Shown: positions 1-8,154 of the stretch, in pieces
Layout: the number at the start of each line of letters is the position of its first letter
Numbering within the stretch: the first letter of the stretch is position 1
Assembly (NCBI GenBank): GCA_028819475.1
Contig: JAPPLJ010000041.1
Location: 43,698 to 107,697 of the forward strand
Direction: 5' to 3'
Source of the DNA: Rhodospirillaceae bacterium
GTDB lineage: Bacteria > Pseudomonadota > Alphaproteobacteria > Bin65
Length of the DNA stretch: 64,000 nt
Made by a program: the position numbers and the translations under genes
The notes under the pieces: model-generated
Database searches by the model: none
Seen by the model: only the letters and a program-made list of their open reading frames with translations
Told to the model about the DNA's origin: nothing

Positions 1-2
1 TG

Positions 3-998
3 TCGCTGGCGCCGGATACCGCCGTGGGCATCGTCCAGCATCACGGGCTGACGCCGCGCTGGCTCGACTTCATCCCGATGGGCGGCGTCACCGGCGTCGT
101 CGCGATGCGCCGGGCGGCGCGCGCGGTCCAGGCCGGCGACGCCGATATTGTCGCCTGCGTCGCCGGCGACACCAACCATATCGACAGCTTCCGCCAGGGC
201 CTGGAGAACTTCAGCCAGTTCGGCAAGGACGCCGTCTATCCCGTTGGAACCGGAGGGCCGAACGCCAGTTTCGCCTTCCTTACCGACTATTACATGCGGA
301 CCTTCGGCGCACGGCGCGAGGATTTCGGCAAGATGTGCGTCGCCCAGCGGGAGAACGCCCTCGCCTACCCCCATGCGCTGTTCAAGGTGCCGCTCACCCT
401 GGAGCAGTACATGACCGCCCGGCCGATCGCCGAGCCGGTGCATCTGTTCGACTGCGTCATGCCCTGCGCCGGCGCCGAAGCCTATCTCGTCATGCGCGAG
501 GAACAGGCGCGCGGCCTCGGCTTGAGCTTTGGCCGCATTCTCGGCACCATCGAGCGGCACAACGCCTTCCCGGACGATCCGGTGCAGTTTCGCGGCGGCT
601 GGGCGATGGACAGCGCCGAACTGTACGGCATGGCCGGCGTGAGCCCGGACGACATCGATTTCTTCGAGACCTACGACGACTATCCCGTGATCAACATGCT
701 GCAGTTCGAGGATCTGGGCTTTTGCGCCAAGGGCGAGGCGCCGGACTTCGTGCGCAGCCACAGCCTGACCGTGGATGGCAGCTTCCCGATCAACACGTCG
801 GGCGGGCAGCTCTCGGTCGGGCAGGCCGGCGGCGCGGGCGGCTTCCTCGGCACGGTCGAGGCGATCCGCCAGGTCACCGGCCAGGCGCTCGGCAAACCGG
901 TGCCGGATGCGAAGATCGGCCTGGTCGGCGGCTTCGGCATGATCAGCTATGACCGCGGCGTCTGCTCGGCGGCGGCGATCCTGGCGGCGGGAGACTGA
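3..998 (+). CDS. Thiolase-fold protein (SCP2/Ltp2-like), 5' end outside the window
   Basis: The frame is open from base 3, and a GTG at 24 is only an internal candidate, so the gene is truncated by the window edge (about 331 residues visible). The fold matches the SCP2-thiolase/lipid-transfer family: a GGVTGVVAM stretch replaces the usual cysteine loop, and NTSGGQLSVGQAGGAGG replaces the N.SGG...GHP.GA.G block. The nucleophilic Cys, the GHP His and the C-terminal Cys of true thiolases all appear to be missing. Tyrosines in FFETYDDYP and MISYDRG resemble those used by Ltp2-type retro-aldolases. The next gene carries a DUF35 domain, the known partner of Ltp2. I infer an aldolase-like or non-thiolytic role in CoA-thioester side-chain breakdown; an ordinary acetyl-CoA acetyltransferase label would probably be wrong. 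Confidence 0.8.
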   Translation, partial: SLAPDTAVGIVQHHGLTPRWLDFIPMGGVTGVVAMRRAARAVQAGDADIVACVAGDTNHIDSFRQGLENFSQFGKDAVYPVGTGGPNASFAFLTDYYMRTFGARREDFGKMCVAQRENALAYPHALFKVPLTLEQYMTARPIAEPVHLFDCVMPCAGAEAYLVMREEQARGLGLSFGRILGTIERHNAFPDDPVQFRGGWAMDSAELYGMAGVSPDDIDFFETYDDYPVINMLQFEDLGFCAKGEAPDFVRSHSLTVDGSFPINTSGGQLSVGQAGGAGGFLGTVEAIRQVTGQALGKPVPDAKIGLVGGFGMISYDRGVCSAAAILAAGD

Positions 999-1002
999 AT
1001 CC

Positions 1003-2283
1003 GTGGCCGCCCCGCTCACCAAACCGAAGCGCAAGAACCCGGTCCTGCGGACACGGGCGCCGATGCTGCCGCCGGCGCCGCGCAGCCGGATTTCGCTCGG
1101 CCTGACCTCGGGCGCGGCGCGCGGCGTCTTCGAACTCCAGGTCTGCCGGGACTGCGGCGCCGTCCAGTATCCGCCGCGCGAGGCCTGCCGGGAATGCCTG
1201 TCTGACCGGCTGGACTGGACGCCCCACAGCGGCCGCGGCGAGCTGGTGGCGCACACCACCCTGCGCCACGCCATGGAGAACTATTTCCGCGAACGCCTGC
1301 CCTGGCGGCTCGGCATCGTGAAGCTGGACGGCGACAGGCCGCCCGGAAAATCGGATTCGGAAGCGCCGAGCCTGATCGTCCACGTCCACGGCGACTGCGC
1401 CGAACCGCCGGCCCGGGTCCGAATCCGCGCCATGCTGGACCGGTCCGGACAGGCGGTGCTGCTGGCCCTGCCGGAAAAGGATACGCCCCATATGAGCGAC
1501 GATCCCCAGATGCGCGAACTGACCTGCGATCCGAAATTCCGCAAGGTCTTCGTGACCGACGGCAAGGGCCCGGTCGGCCAGGCCGTCGTGAAGGCCATGA
1601 TCGCGGCCGGGTCGGACCTGGTCTGGGTCGGCGAGGCCGCGCCGTGGAAGAAGATTCCCGGTTTCGAGGAGATCAAGGCGCTGCCGGAGGTCACGGTGGT
1701 CGACCTGGACGTGACCAACCCGGATTCGGTCAAGCGCTGCGCCGGCCAGATCGGCCCCAAGGTCGATATCCTGGTCAACACGGCCGAGCAGCACCGGGCC
1801 TATACCGTCGGCGGGCGCTACGGCACGGAGAACGCCCGCGCCGAGATGGAGATCAACTATTTCGGCCTGCTGCGCCTGGCCCAGGAATTCGGCCCGGTGA
1901 TGATGTCGCGCGGCGCCGATACCGAGACCAATGCGGTGGCGTGGGTCAACATCCTGTCGATCTTTGCGCTCGCCAACAAGCCGGACCAGAGCACCTTTTC
2001 CGCTTCGAAGGCGGCGGCCCATTCGCTCGCCCAGGCGATGCGCGCCGGGATGCACCGGTCCGGGGTGCGGGTGATCAACCTCTATCCGGGGCCGCTCGAC
2101 GTCGAATGGAACCAGGAGTTGCGCCCGCCCAAGGTGACGCCGGCGGCCCTCGCCCGCGCCGTCGTCGGCGCCTTGCAGGGCGGCGCGGAGGACGTCTATC
2201 CCGGCGACGTCGCGAAAGACTGGTACGAACGCTGGCGCCGCGATCCCAAGGTGCTGGAACGGGAGCTGGCCCATGGCGAGTAG
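1003..2283 (+). CDS. Zn-ribbon/OB-fold (DUF35) domain fused to a short-chain dehydrogenase-like domain
   Basis: A 426-residue product from GTG 1003, four bases after the thiolase-like stop. The N-terminal ~150 residues contain a CRDCGAVQ...CREC zinc ribbon followed by an OB-like domain typical of DUF35 partners of thiolase-fold enzymes. From about residue 165 it becomes an SDR-like Rossmann domain: VTDGKGPVGQA stands at the nucleotide-binding turn, VDILVNTAEQ at the NNAG region, and VNILSIF holds the catalytic Ser. The usual YxxxK reads FSASK, so the catalytic Tyr is Phe. DUF35 proteins are usually ~130 residues and separate. I infer a fused subunit that binds the preceding thiolase-like protein; the SDR half may be scaffold rather than active dehydrogenase. 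Confidence 0.8.
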   Translation: MAAPLTKPKRKNPVLRTRAPMLPPAPRSRISLGLTSGAARGVFELQVCRDCGAVQYPPREACRECLSDRLDWTPHSGRGELVAHTTLRHAMENYFRERLPWRLGIVKLDGDRPPGKSDSEAPSLIVHVHGDCAEPPARVRIRAMLDRSGQAVLLALPEKDTPHMSDDPQMRELTCDPKFRKVFVTDGKGPVGQAVVKAMIAAGSDLVWVGEAAPWKKIPGFEEIKALPEVTVVDLDVTNPDSVKRCAGQIGPKVDILVNTAEQHRAYTVGGRYGTENARAEMEINYFGLLRLAQEFGPVMMSRGADTETNAVAWVNILSIFALANKPDQSTFSASKAAAHSLAQAMRAGMHRSGVRVINLYPGPLDVEWNQELRPPKVTPAALARAVVGALQGGAEDVYPGDVAKDWYERWRRDPKVLERELAHGE

Positions 2284-2301
2284 CAGGAAAAGGGAAGCAG
2301 C

Positions 2302-3087
2302 ATGACCGCCAACCCGCTTCTGGACATGGTCCGCGGCATCGCCGAGCGGCAAATCCGCGTGATCGACCTGACCCAGACCCTGACGCCGGATTTTCCGCAG
2401 ATCGAACTGCCGCCGGAAATGGGCCAGTGCTGGCCGTTCCGGCTCGAGGAGGTGTCGCGCTACGACGACCGCGGGCTCGCCGCCTACTGGAACAACTTCT
2501 CCTGCGGCGAGCATACCGGCACCCATTTCGACGCGCCGATCCACTGGGTCTCCGGGCGCAACCTGCCCAACAACAGCACCGATACCGTGCCGGTCGAGAA
2601 CATGGTGGCGCCGGCCTGCGTCGTCGATTGCGTGAAGCATGTCGAGCAGAACGCCGACTACCTGCTGTCGGCCGATTTCCTGCGCAACTGGGAGGAGGAG
2701 CACGGCAGGATCCCGCCGCGCTCCTGGGTGCTGATGCGCACCGACTGGTCGAAGCGGCCGGACCCGGAATCCTACCAGAATTTCGACGACGAAGGGCAGC
2801 ACACGCCGGGCCCGGACACCGACGCCGTGCGCTTCCTGGTCGAGGAGCGCGACGTCATGGGCTTCGGCAGCGAGTGCATCGGCACCGACGCCGGCCAGGC
2901 CATGCATCTGCGCCCGCCCTACCCGTGCCACTACTATATCCACGGCGCCGGCCGCTATGGCCTGCAATGCCTGACCAACCTCGACCTGCTGCCGCCGACC
3001 GGCAGCGTGCTCTTCACCGCCCCGCTCAAGATCAAGCAGGGCAGCGGCTCGCCGCTCAGGGTGCTGGCGCTGGTGTGGGAGGGGTAG
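2302..3087 (+). CDS. Cyclase-family metal-dependent hydrolase (kynurenine formamidase-like)
   Basis: A 261-residue protein starting at ATG 2302, 18 bases after the DUF35-SDR gene with aaaagggaag as a ribosome site. The signature HTGTHFDAPIHW (about residues 72-83) is the HxGTHxDxPxH metal-binding motif of the cyclase/formamidase fold, which hydrolyses amides or lactones with divalent metal. It lies in the same direction as the two genes before it and probably belongs to that operon. Substrate cannot be read from sequence; kynurenine formamidase proper is shorter, about 210 residues, so a different acyl or cyclic substrate is likely. Confidence 0.85.
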   Translation: MTANPLLDMVRGIAERQIRVIDLTQTLTPDFPQIELPPEMGQCWPFRLEEVSRYDDRGLAAYWNNFSCGEHTGTHFDAPIHWVSGRNLPNNSTDTVPVENMVAPACVVDCVKHVEQNADYLLSADFLRNWEEEHGRIPPRSWVLMRTDWSKRPDPESYQNFDDEGQHTPGPDTDAVRFLVEERDVMGFGSECIGTDAGQAMHLRPPYPCHYYIHGAGRYGLQCLTNLDLLPPTGSVLFTAPLKIKQGSGSPLRVLALVWEG

Positions 3088-3172
3088 CGAACGCCCCTGC
3101 TCGCTGCTAGGCAGGTCGAAGCCTGGCGTCACGGAACCGGAGCGGGCGCCCCGGACGCGGCCAAAAAATGGC

Positions 3173-3203
3173 TTGACGCCGCGCAAAGGAACATTATATG
3201 AAC
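3173..3203 (+). promoter_or_regulatory. LexA (SOS) box inside a strong promoter, no gene downstream
   Basis: GAAC-N7-GAAC occupies 3189-3203; its complement is GTTC-N7-GTTC, the LexA operator of Alphaproteobacteria. On the plus strand TTGACG (3173-3178) and TATATG (3195-3200) are 16 bases apart, so the operator covers the -10. On the minus strand the same box contains a perfect TATAAT with a CTGACG 17 bases upstream. Neither direction leads into a recognisable gene: plus runs into an AT-rich stretch and a repeat, minus runs antisense into the cyclase gene. Most likely the promoter of a lost SOS gene (imuA-type promoters look like this) or of a small RNA. Confidence 0.7.
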
Positions 3204-3394
3204 AAAATACGTTGTCGTCAGCCTTTTGGCCAGAAGCCCGGCAAAAAAAACACGCTAGAAAGACCGGTCTGATTTTATTTTCGATCAACCGAAAAACGGC
3301 GCAATTCCAAGAAGTTAGGCGGAATTTGATAAATGAACGATCAAAACAAAACATGAACGTAGCGATCCGGCGGGCAGCGCCGGCCGTTCCCCTT

Positions 3395-3517
3395 CCCGTC
3401 ATCCCGACCGAGCGCCGGCGAGCGGATCTCGGCTCGATCTGTGGAACCATCCGAGATTCCGGCGCCGGGATTCCTCCACTCCGCAGTCCTGCGGACTGCT
3501 CCGGTCGGAATGACGGG
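3395..3517. repeat. Palindromic intergenic repeat element
   Basis: A ~123-base element bounded by imperfect inverted arms: CCCGTCATCCCGACCGAGC at 3395-3413 and GCTCCGGTCGGAATGACGGG at 3498-3517. An inner perfect hairpin, GCAGTCC-TGC-GGACTGC, lies at 3483-3499. From memory, short elements with GTCATTCCGACCGGAG ends are dispersed between genes in many alphaproteobacterial genomes; that is recall and not checked here. It sits in the 565-base gap (3088-3652) that also holds the SOS promoter. In 3518-3652 I see nothing further. Confidence 0.6.
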
Positions 3518-3652
3518 AGAGGGCGAAGAAGGAGGCGGTCATCACGAATCATGACATTTCATGACACCTGCAACTGCCTGCCCGCCGACCGGAGAGGAGG
3601 CTACCGAACGGGTGTCTCGGCCGCAGGTTACGGCGACAGCAGCAATGCCGCC

Positions 3653-4762
3653 CTATTCCCCGAACGGCTCGTTTCCCGTCAGGATCGCGTGCAGGAAGCG
3701 GCCGACTTCGCGGTTCGAGATGCGCCGGGCGCGGTCGTCGCGGCCGATCAGGTAGGGCGGGCCGCCGACGCACAGGCCGAGGATGGTCATGCGCAGCACC
3801 GGCGAGGCCATGACCAGCCCGGTGTTGAGGTCGCGGATCGCGCCGTCGGGCTCGACGCGCAGGCGGCAGCCGTGCATCTGCCGGCCGATGCGGAACCGGG
3901 ACCAGCCGCCGTCCCACTGGTGCGGCGCGTCCTTTATCGCGATCAGCCGGCCCGCGCTGCCGCCGCGCTTCATGTCGTCCAGATAGGCCCGGCAGCGCAC
4001 CGGATCGATCAACTCGTCGGCGGTGCCGTACATCATCAGGAGCGGCGCGCCGGTGGTCCGCGGCCTGGCGAAGCGCGCGATGCAGGGCGCGTAGAAGGCG
4101 ATATGGCCGGCGAAGCGCAGGCCCCGGCCCAGCTTGCGGGTGACGCGGCGGTCGAGCGCGTAGGCCGCCGCCATGCCGCCATAGGAGAAGCCCATGACGA
4201 AGGCCCGGCCCGGATCGACCGCCGGATGCCTGCGGGCGACCCAGCGCAGGGCGGCGAAGGCGTCGGCCAGCATCATGGTCTCGGTGACGTTGATCAGCCG
4301 CCGCACGAATCCGCCGCCGCCGTCGTTGCGCGCGGCGAAGACGTCGACCGCGACCGCGGCCAGCCCCATGGCGGCGAACTGGCGGCCGTAGGTGTGCTCA
4401 CGCGCCCAGCGTACGCCGCTGGAGCCGTGCAGCAGAACGACCAGCGGCACGCTGCGGCGGCGCAGGCGGCCGGCGGCCTCCGGTTTCGGCAGGTAGAGGG
4501 TGCCGACGCCGCTCGCAGGCTCGGCATCGTCCAGATCGTCCGGCGCGAACGGGCTGGTGGTCGGGAAGCGGATGTCCCGCCCGGCGACGCCTTCGAGGCC
4601 CGCCCCGCCCGGCCAGGGCCGCATCAACTGCGACCAGTCTCCCGCCTGCGCGCTACCCGCAAGCAGGACGCCCGTAACCAGGACAGCGGCAGCGAAGCCG
4701 ACCAGCAGCAGGCCAAAGCGCGCCGTTCCGCTGCGGCGCACCATCCGGTATATCCCGGCCAT
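3653..4762 (-). CDS. Secreted dienelactone hydrolase-like alpha/beta hydrolase
   Basis: About 369 residues from ATG 4762, chosen because GAGGAGGG lies just upstream; an inner ATG at 4744 is possible. A signal segment follows (LLLVGFAAAVLVTGVLLAG, cleavage after AQA), so export is likely. The oxyanion region is VVLLHGSSG, the nucleophile elbow GFSYGGMAA (Ser), with a DELID acid and APHQWDG histidine, the order of the DLH/alpha-beta hydrolase family. Its start codon overlaps that of the divergent ribonuclease D gene by two bases. Substrate unknown; an esterase role is the safest inference. Confidence 0.8.
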   Translation of the reverse strand: MAGIYRMVRRSGTARFGLLLVGFAAAVLVTGVLLAGSAQAGDWSQLMRPWPGGAGLEGVAGRDIRFPTTSPFAPDDLDDAEPASGVGTLYLPKPEAAGRLRRRSVPLVVLLHGSSGVRWAREHTYGRQFAAMGLAAVAVDVFAARNDGGGGFVRRLINVTETMMLADAFAALRWVARRHPAVDPGRAFVMGFSYGGMAAAYALDRRVTRKLGRGLRFAGHIAFYAPCIARFARPRTTGAPLLMMYGTADELIDPVRCRAYLDDMKRGGSAGRLIAIKDAPHQWDGGWSRFRIGRQMHGCRLRVEPDGAIRDLNTGLVMASPVLRMTILGLCVGGPPYLIGRDDRARRISNREVGRFLHAILTGNEPFGE

Positions 4763-5918
4763 GACCCTCCTCACCGATCCGGCGCAGGTCGCCGCGCTGT
4801 GCGCCCGCCTGGCGGCCGAAGACTTCGTCACCGTCGATACCGAGTTCATCCGCGAAAAGACCTATTGGCCCGTCCTGTGCCTGATCCAGCTGGCCGGCGA
4901 CGACGAGGCGGCGGCCGTCGACCCCCTGGCGCCGGGCATGGACCTTACGCCGGTCTGGGACCTGATGCAGAATCCCGATGTCGTGAAAGTCTTCCACGCC
5001 GCCCGGCAGGATATCGAGATTTTCGTGCATCTGACCGGCAGGACGCCCGCGCCGGTCTACGATACTCAGATCGCCGCCATGGTGTGCGGCTTCGGCGACC
5101 AGGTCGGCTACGAACAGCTGGTGCGCAAGCTGGCGAAGGCGCAGATCGACAAGGGCGCCCGCTTCGCCGACTGGGCCGCCCGGCCGCTGACCGGGAAGCT
5201 GCTCTCCTATGCGCTTTCAGACGTAACACATCTGCGTACGGCCTACCGGAAATTGCGGGAGCGCATCCGCTCGGCAGGGCGCGAAGACTGGATCGCCGGG
5301 GACATGGCGGCGCTCGAAGACGCCGCCACCTACATTACAGAGCCGGAAGATGCCTGGAAGCGGGTCAAGTCACGCTCCCTCAAGCCCCGGTATCTCGGCG
5401 TCCTGAAACAGGTCGCGGCGTGGCGCGAGAGTTTCGCGCAGCAGAAGAATATCCCGCGCAACCGGGTGTTCCGCGACGAAACCCTGATCGACATCGCCGC
5501 CAACGCGCCGCGGACCGTGGCGGCGCTCATGCGCACGCGCGGCGTCTCGAAAGGGCTGGCGGAAGGCCCGGCCGGCCAGGCGATCCTCAAGGCGGTCGAG
5601 CGCGGCCGCAACGGGCCGGCGCCCGAACCGCAGCCCGCCGCGATCCGGGAAGAGCTGCCGGCCGGCGCCGCGCCGGTCATCGAATTTCTCAAGGTGCTGC
5701 TGAAAGAGCGCTGCGAGAAAGGCCGCGTCGCCCAGAAACTCGTCGCGTCGGCCGCCGACCTGGAGCGGATCGCGGTGGACGACGAGGCGGACGTCCCGGC
5801 GCTTTCCGGCTGGCGCCGCACCCTGTTCGGCGAGGATGCCCTCGCCCTGAAACACGGCCGGCTCGCCCTGGCGGTCCGCAATGGCGGCATCGAGACCATC
5901 CGGCTGGACGAGAGTTAG
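4761..5918 (+). CDS. rnd: Ribonuclease D
   Basis: A 385-residue 3'-5' exoribonuclease of the DEDDy family, which trims tRNA and other stable RNA 3' ends. VDTEFIRE (about residues 25-32) gives the first Asp/Glu pair, HAARQDIEI the second Asp, and YALSDVTHLR the Tyr and last Asp. The remaining residues correspond to HRDC-type domains, consistent with the usual ~380 residue length. The ATG at 4761 follows no clear ribosome site and overlaps the start codon of the opposite-strand hydrolase (4760-4762). It is followed four bases later by a HicB-like gene. Confidence 0.95.
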   Translation: MTLLTDPAQVAALCARLAAEDFVTVDTEFIREKTYWPVLCLIQLAGDDEAAAVDPLAPGMDLTPVWDLMQNPDVVKVFHAARQDIEIFVHLTGRTPAPVYDTQIAAMVCGFGDQVGYEQLVRKLAKAQIDKGARFADWAARPLTGKLLSYALSDVTHLRTAYRKLRERIRSAGREDWIAGDMAALEDAATYITEPEDAWKRVKSRSLKPRYLGVLKQVAAWRESFAQQKNIPRNRVFRDETLIDIAANAPRTVAALMRTRGVSKGLAEGPAGQAILKAVERGRNGPAPEPQPAAIREELPAGAAPVIEFLKVLLKERCEKGRVAQKLVASAADLERIAVDDEADVPALSGWRRTLFGEDALALKHGRLALAVRNGGIETIRLDES

Positions 5919-5922
5919 ACTA

Positions 5923-6363
5923 ATGGCGGCGAATTCCTTGCTACAGGCGTTTCCCGTCCAACTGGACGAGCAGGAATCGGGCGGATTCCTGGCTTCTTTC
6001 CCCGACGTTCCGGAGGCTTTGACTGAAGGCGCGACGATGCAGGACGCGTTGGCCGAAGCGGAGGACTGTCTCATCGCGGCGCTCGGCGGATATGTCGAAG
6101 CGCGGCGCAAAATTCCCGTTCCGTCGCCAGCCAAGGGTCGTCCCCTGGTTTCCCTGCCGGCCTTGGTTGCGGCCAAGGTCGCTCTCTATTGCGCGATGCG
6201 GGAGCAGGGTGTCGGCAATGCCGCCCTGGCGAGGAAACTCGATACCGTGGAAGGGTCGATTCGTCGTCTGCTCGACCTCGATCACCGATCGCATATCGGC
6301 CAGGTCGAGGCGGCGCTTCACGCGCTCGGGCAGCGGCTCGTGGTGGCGGCACAAGCGGCATAG
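5923..6363 (+). CDS. Solitary HicB-family protein
   Basis: A 146-residue protein starting four bases after rnd. The N-terminal half (FPVQLDEQESGGFLASFPDVPEALTEG..., then DALAEAEDCLIAAL) is the degenerate RNase-H-like HicB fold. The C-terminal half carries a helix-turn-helix-like segment (VGNAALARKLDTVEGSIRRLLD). HicB normally neutralises the HicA mRNA interferase and represses the operon. There is no HicA-sized gene on either side: only four bases upstream and a 139-base promoter region downstream. It may be an orphan antitoxin or a co-opted regulator cotranscribed with rnd. Confidence 0.85.
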   Translation: MAANSLLQAFPVQLDEQESGGFLASFPDVPEALTEGATMQDALAEAEDCLIAALGGYVEARRKIPVPSPAKGRPLVSLPALVAAKVALYCAMREQGVGNAALARKLDTVEGSIRRLLDLDHRSHIGQVEAALHALGQRLVVAAQAA

Positions 6364-6408
6364 CCCGAGACGAAGGCCGGCGCCCGCTTTTCCGGACGGG
6401 TTCCGGTT

Positions 6409-6436
6409 TTGACATTGGCCCGACTGGCTCTATTGT
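6409..6436 (+). promoter_or_regulatory. Sigma-70 type promoter for the DsbA-like gene
   Basis: A perfect TTGACA (6409-6414) is followed after 16 bases by TATTGT (6431-6436). The ATG at 6503 has GAGGGAG a few bases upstream, giving a leader of about 60 bases. Confidence 0.5.
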
Positions 6437-6502
6437 CGGACCGACGCGACCGGGACCAGAGCCGGCCGGCACAGGTCCGGCCGCACAATCGAGGGAGCGG
6501 CC

Positions 6503-7207
6503 ATGAGCCGGAAAATCACCGTCGATATCGTCTCCGACACGGTCTGCCCGTGGTGCTATGTCGGCAAGCGGCGCTTCGAGGAGGCGCTCGCCCGCAGGCC
6601 GCCGGACCTCGACGTGTATGTCGGCTGGCGGCCGTTCCAGCTCAATCCCGACATGCCGGCCGAAGGCATGGACCGGAAGGCCTATCTGGCCGCCAAGTTC
6701 GGCGGCGACGAGCGGGCCGAGCACATCTATTCCGCGATCCGCGAGGCTGGGGCATCGACCGGCCTCGACTTCGATTTCGCCGCCATGCCGCGCCAGCCCA
6801 ACACCCTCGATTCGCACCGGCTGATCGACCGGGCCGGCCGCGCGGCAGAGGACTCCGGGGGCCGGCCCGGCTTGCAGGATGCGGTGGTGGAGCGGCTGTT
6901 CCGCGCCTGTTTCATGGAAGGCCGGGACATCGGCGACCGCGAAACCCTGGTCGCACTCGCCGCCGATGCCGGGATGGATGCGGACGAGACCCGCGCCTAT
7001 CTGGACAGCGACGAGGATGTCGAGCGCATCCGGCAGGAAGACCGGATGGCCCGGCAGATGGGCATCCAGGGCGTGCCCTGCTTCATCATCGACCGGCAAT
7101 ACGCCGTTTCGGGCGCCCAGGAGCCCGCGGTTTTCCTCAAGGCCTTCGAGCAGGTGCTGGAGGCGGAGAAAGCGGCGGCGGGCAGCCCGGAGCCGGCGCC
7201 GGCCTGA
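6503..7207 (+). CDS. DsbA/FrnE-family thiol-disulfide oxidoreductase
   Basis: A 234-residue cytoplasmic protein (no signal peptide) with the redox motif CPWC near the N-terminus (VSDTVCPWCYVGKRRF) and the cis-proline loop GIQGVPCFIID near residue 190, typical of the FrnE/2-hydroxychromene-2-carboxylate isomerase-like branch of DsbA proteins. The insertion between these motifs is helical as in that family. Own promoter and ribosome site. The physiological partner is not evident; protection under oxidative stress is the usual suggestion for FrnE-like proteins. Confidence 0.88.
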   Translation: MSRKITVDIVSDTVCPWCYVGKRRFEEALARRPPDLDVYVGWRPFQLNPDMPAEGMDRKAYLAAKFGGDERAEHIYSAIREAGASTGLDFDFAAMPRQPNTLDSHRLIDRAGRAAEDSGGRPGLQDAVVERLFRACFMEGRDIGDRETLVALAADAGMDADETRAYLDSDEDVERIRQEDRMARQMGIQGVPCFIIDRQYAVSGAQEPAVFLKAFEQVLEAEKAAAGSPEPAPA

Positions 7208-7329
7208 ACGCGCTCCCCAGGAATTTACTTCGGCGGCCGGCGGGAACGCGCCGCGCCATTCCGCGGCAGATTGGAAGTTCCGCGTCGCTCCGGCCGCCGG
7301 TTTCGGAAGGCATTGAAAAACTGCATGAC

Positions 7330-7968
7330 TCAGGCCGGCTCCGGCGGCTTCCGCATCATCCCGGCGAGCCGGGCGGTTTCCACCCCGATGCCGCCCGTTT
7401 CGAGATGGCGCGCCGCGTTCAGCCGGGCTTCGTCGGTCCGGTTCTGATTCAGCTTCCAGGTTCCGTCGACAGAATCCACGATCAGTTCGATCGGCAGGAT
7501 CGCGCGCATCATCGCCTGCAGGTGCCGGTCGGGCACCTTCGATGTCCGCCAAGGCGGCTTGGGCAGGAGCCGATGCTCGAATTGCGCCGCGAGCGCTTCC
7601 AGATGGGGGCGCAGGGTCTCCTCCGGACGAAGCCGCAGCCGGCCCCGCAGATGGACGGCCACATAGTTCCAGGTCGGGACCAGGTCGTTGCCGGCTTCGT
7701 ACCAGTCGGGCGAAACGTAGCCATCGGGGCCGCTGACCGCCAGGACGGCCGGCCGTTCTCCCTTCATCAGGCAGCGTGCGATCGGGTTCGACCGCACGAG
7801 ATGGGCATGGACGGCCCCACCGTCCGCGGCCAGCAGGAAGGGTATATGGCTGAGCAAGGGCCCGGCAGCGTCGCCTGCGTCCACGGCCAGCGTGCCGAAC
7901 GACCGCGCTCTTGCGAATGCCAGATTCGCGTCGCGGGAAGCCTGTCGAAATGCCGAATTTGGGTGCAT
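7330..7968 (-). CDS. PaiB-family FMN-binding regulator-like protein
   Basis: A 212-residue protein with the PaiB pattern: LLSHIPFLLAADGGAVHAHLVRSNP near the N-terminus, then YVSPDWYEAG, VPTWNYVAVHLRGRL and, near the end, WKLNQNR. The family has a split-barrel flavin-binding fold and was first described as a negative transcriptional regulator in Bacillus, although DNA binding is not obvious from sequence. It is monocistronic and convergent with the DsbA-like gene, with 122 bases between the stops. Confidence 0.88.
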   Translation of the reverse strand: MHPNSAFRQASRDANLAFARARSFGTLAVDAGDAAGPLLSHIPFLLAADGGAVHAHLVRSNPIARCLMKGERPAVLAVSGPDGYVSPDWYEAGNDLVPTWNYVAVHLRGRLRLRPEETLRPHLEALAAQFEHRLLPKPPWRTSKVPDRHLQAMMRAILPIELIVDSVDGTWKLNQNRTDEARLNAARHLETGGIGVETARLAGMMRKPPEPA

Positions 7969-8154
7969 TAGCCAGCCGTCACGGGTATCGGAATGGTGGG
8001 CACCGCCCTTTCGGCACCCGGATGTTTCCTGCCTGGGCTAACCAGGCGCGCAGGTTGGCGCAGTGTTTCCGTTTTCGCGGTTTCCCGCGCCCGCAAATTT
8101 GTCGCCTGCCGTCCGGGCTGTCCGCCGCCGCCCGATCGTCGTCGGCAGGCTACT

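Noticed and set aside
943..3552. An 869-codon open frame on the minus strand
   Set aside because: It is antisense to the DUF35-SDR and cyclase genes, which have clear domain motifs; composition is typical of a shadow frame.
3173..5923. A 916-codon open frame on the plus strand beginning at the SOS promoter
   Set aside because: It crosses the palindromic repeat, the minus-strand hydrolase and rnd out of frame; it is a GC-rich shadow frame with low-complexity Arg/Ala/Gly content.
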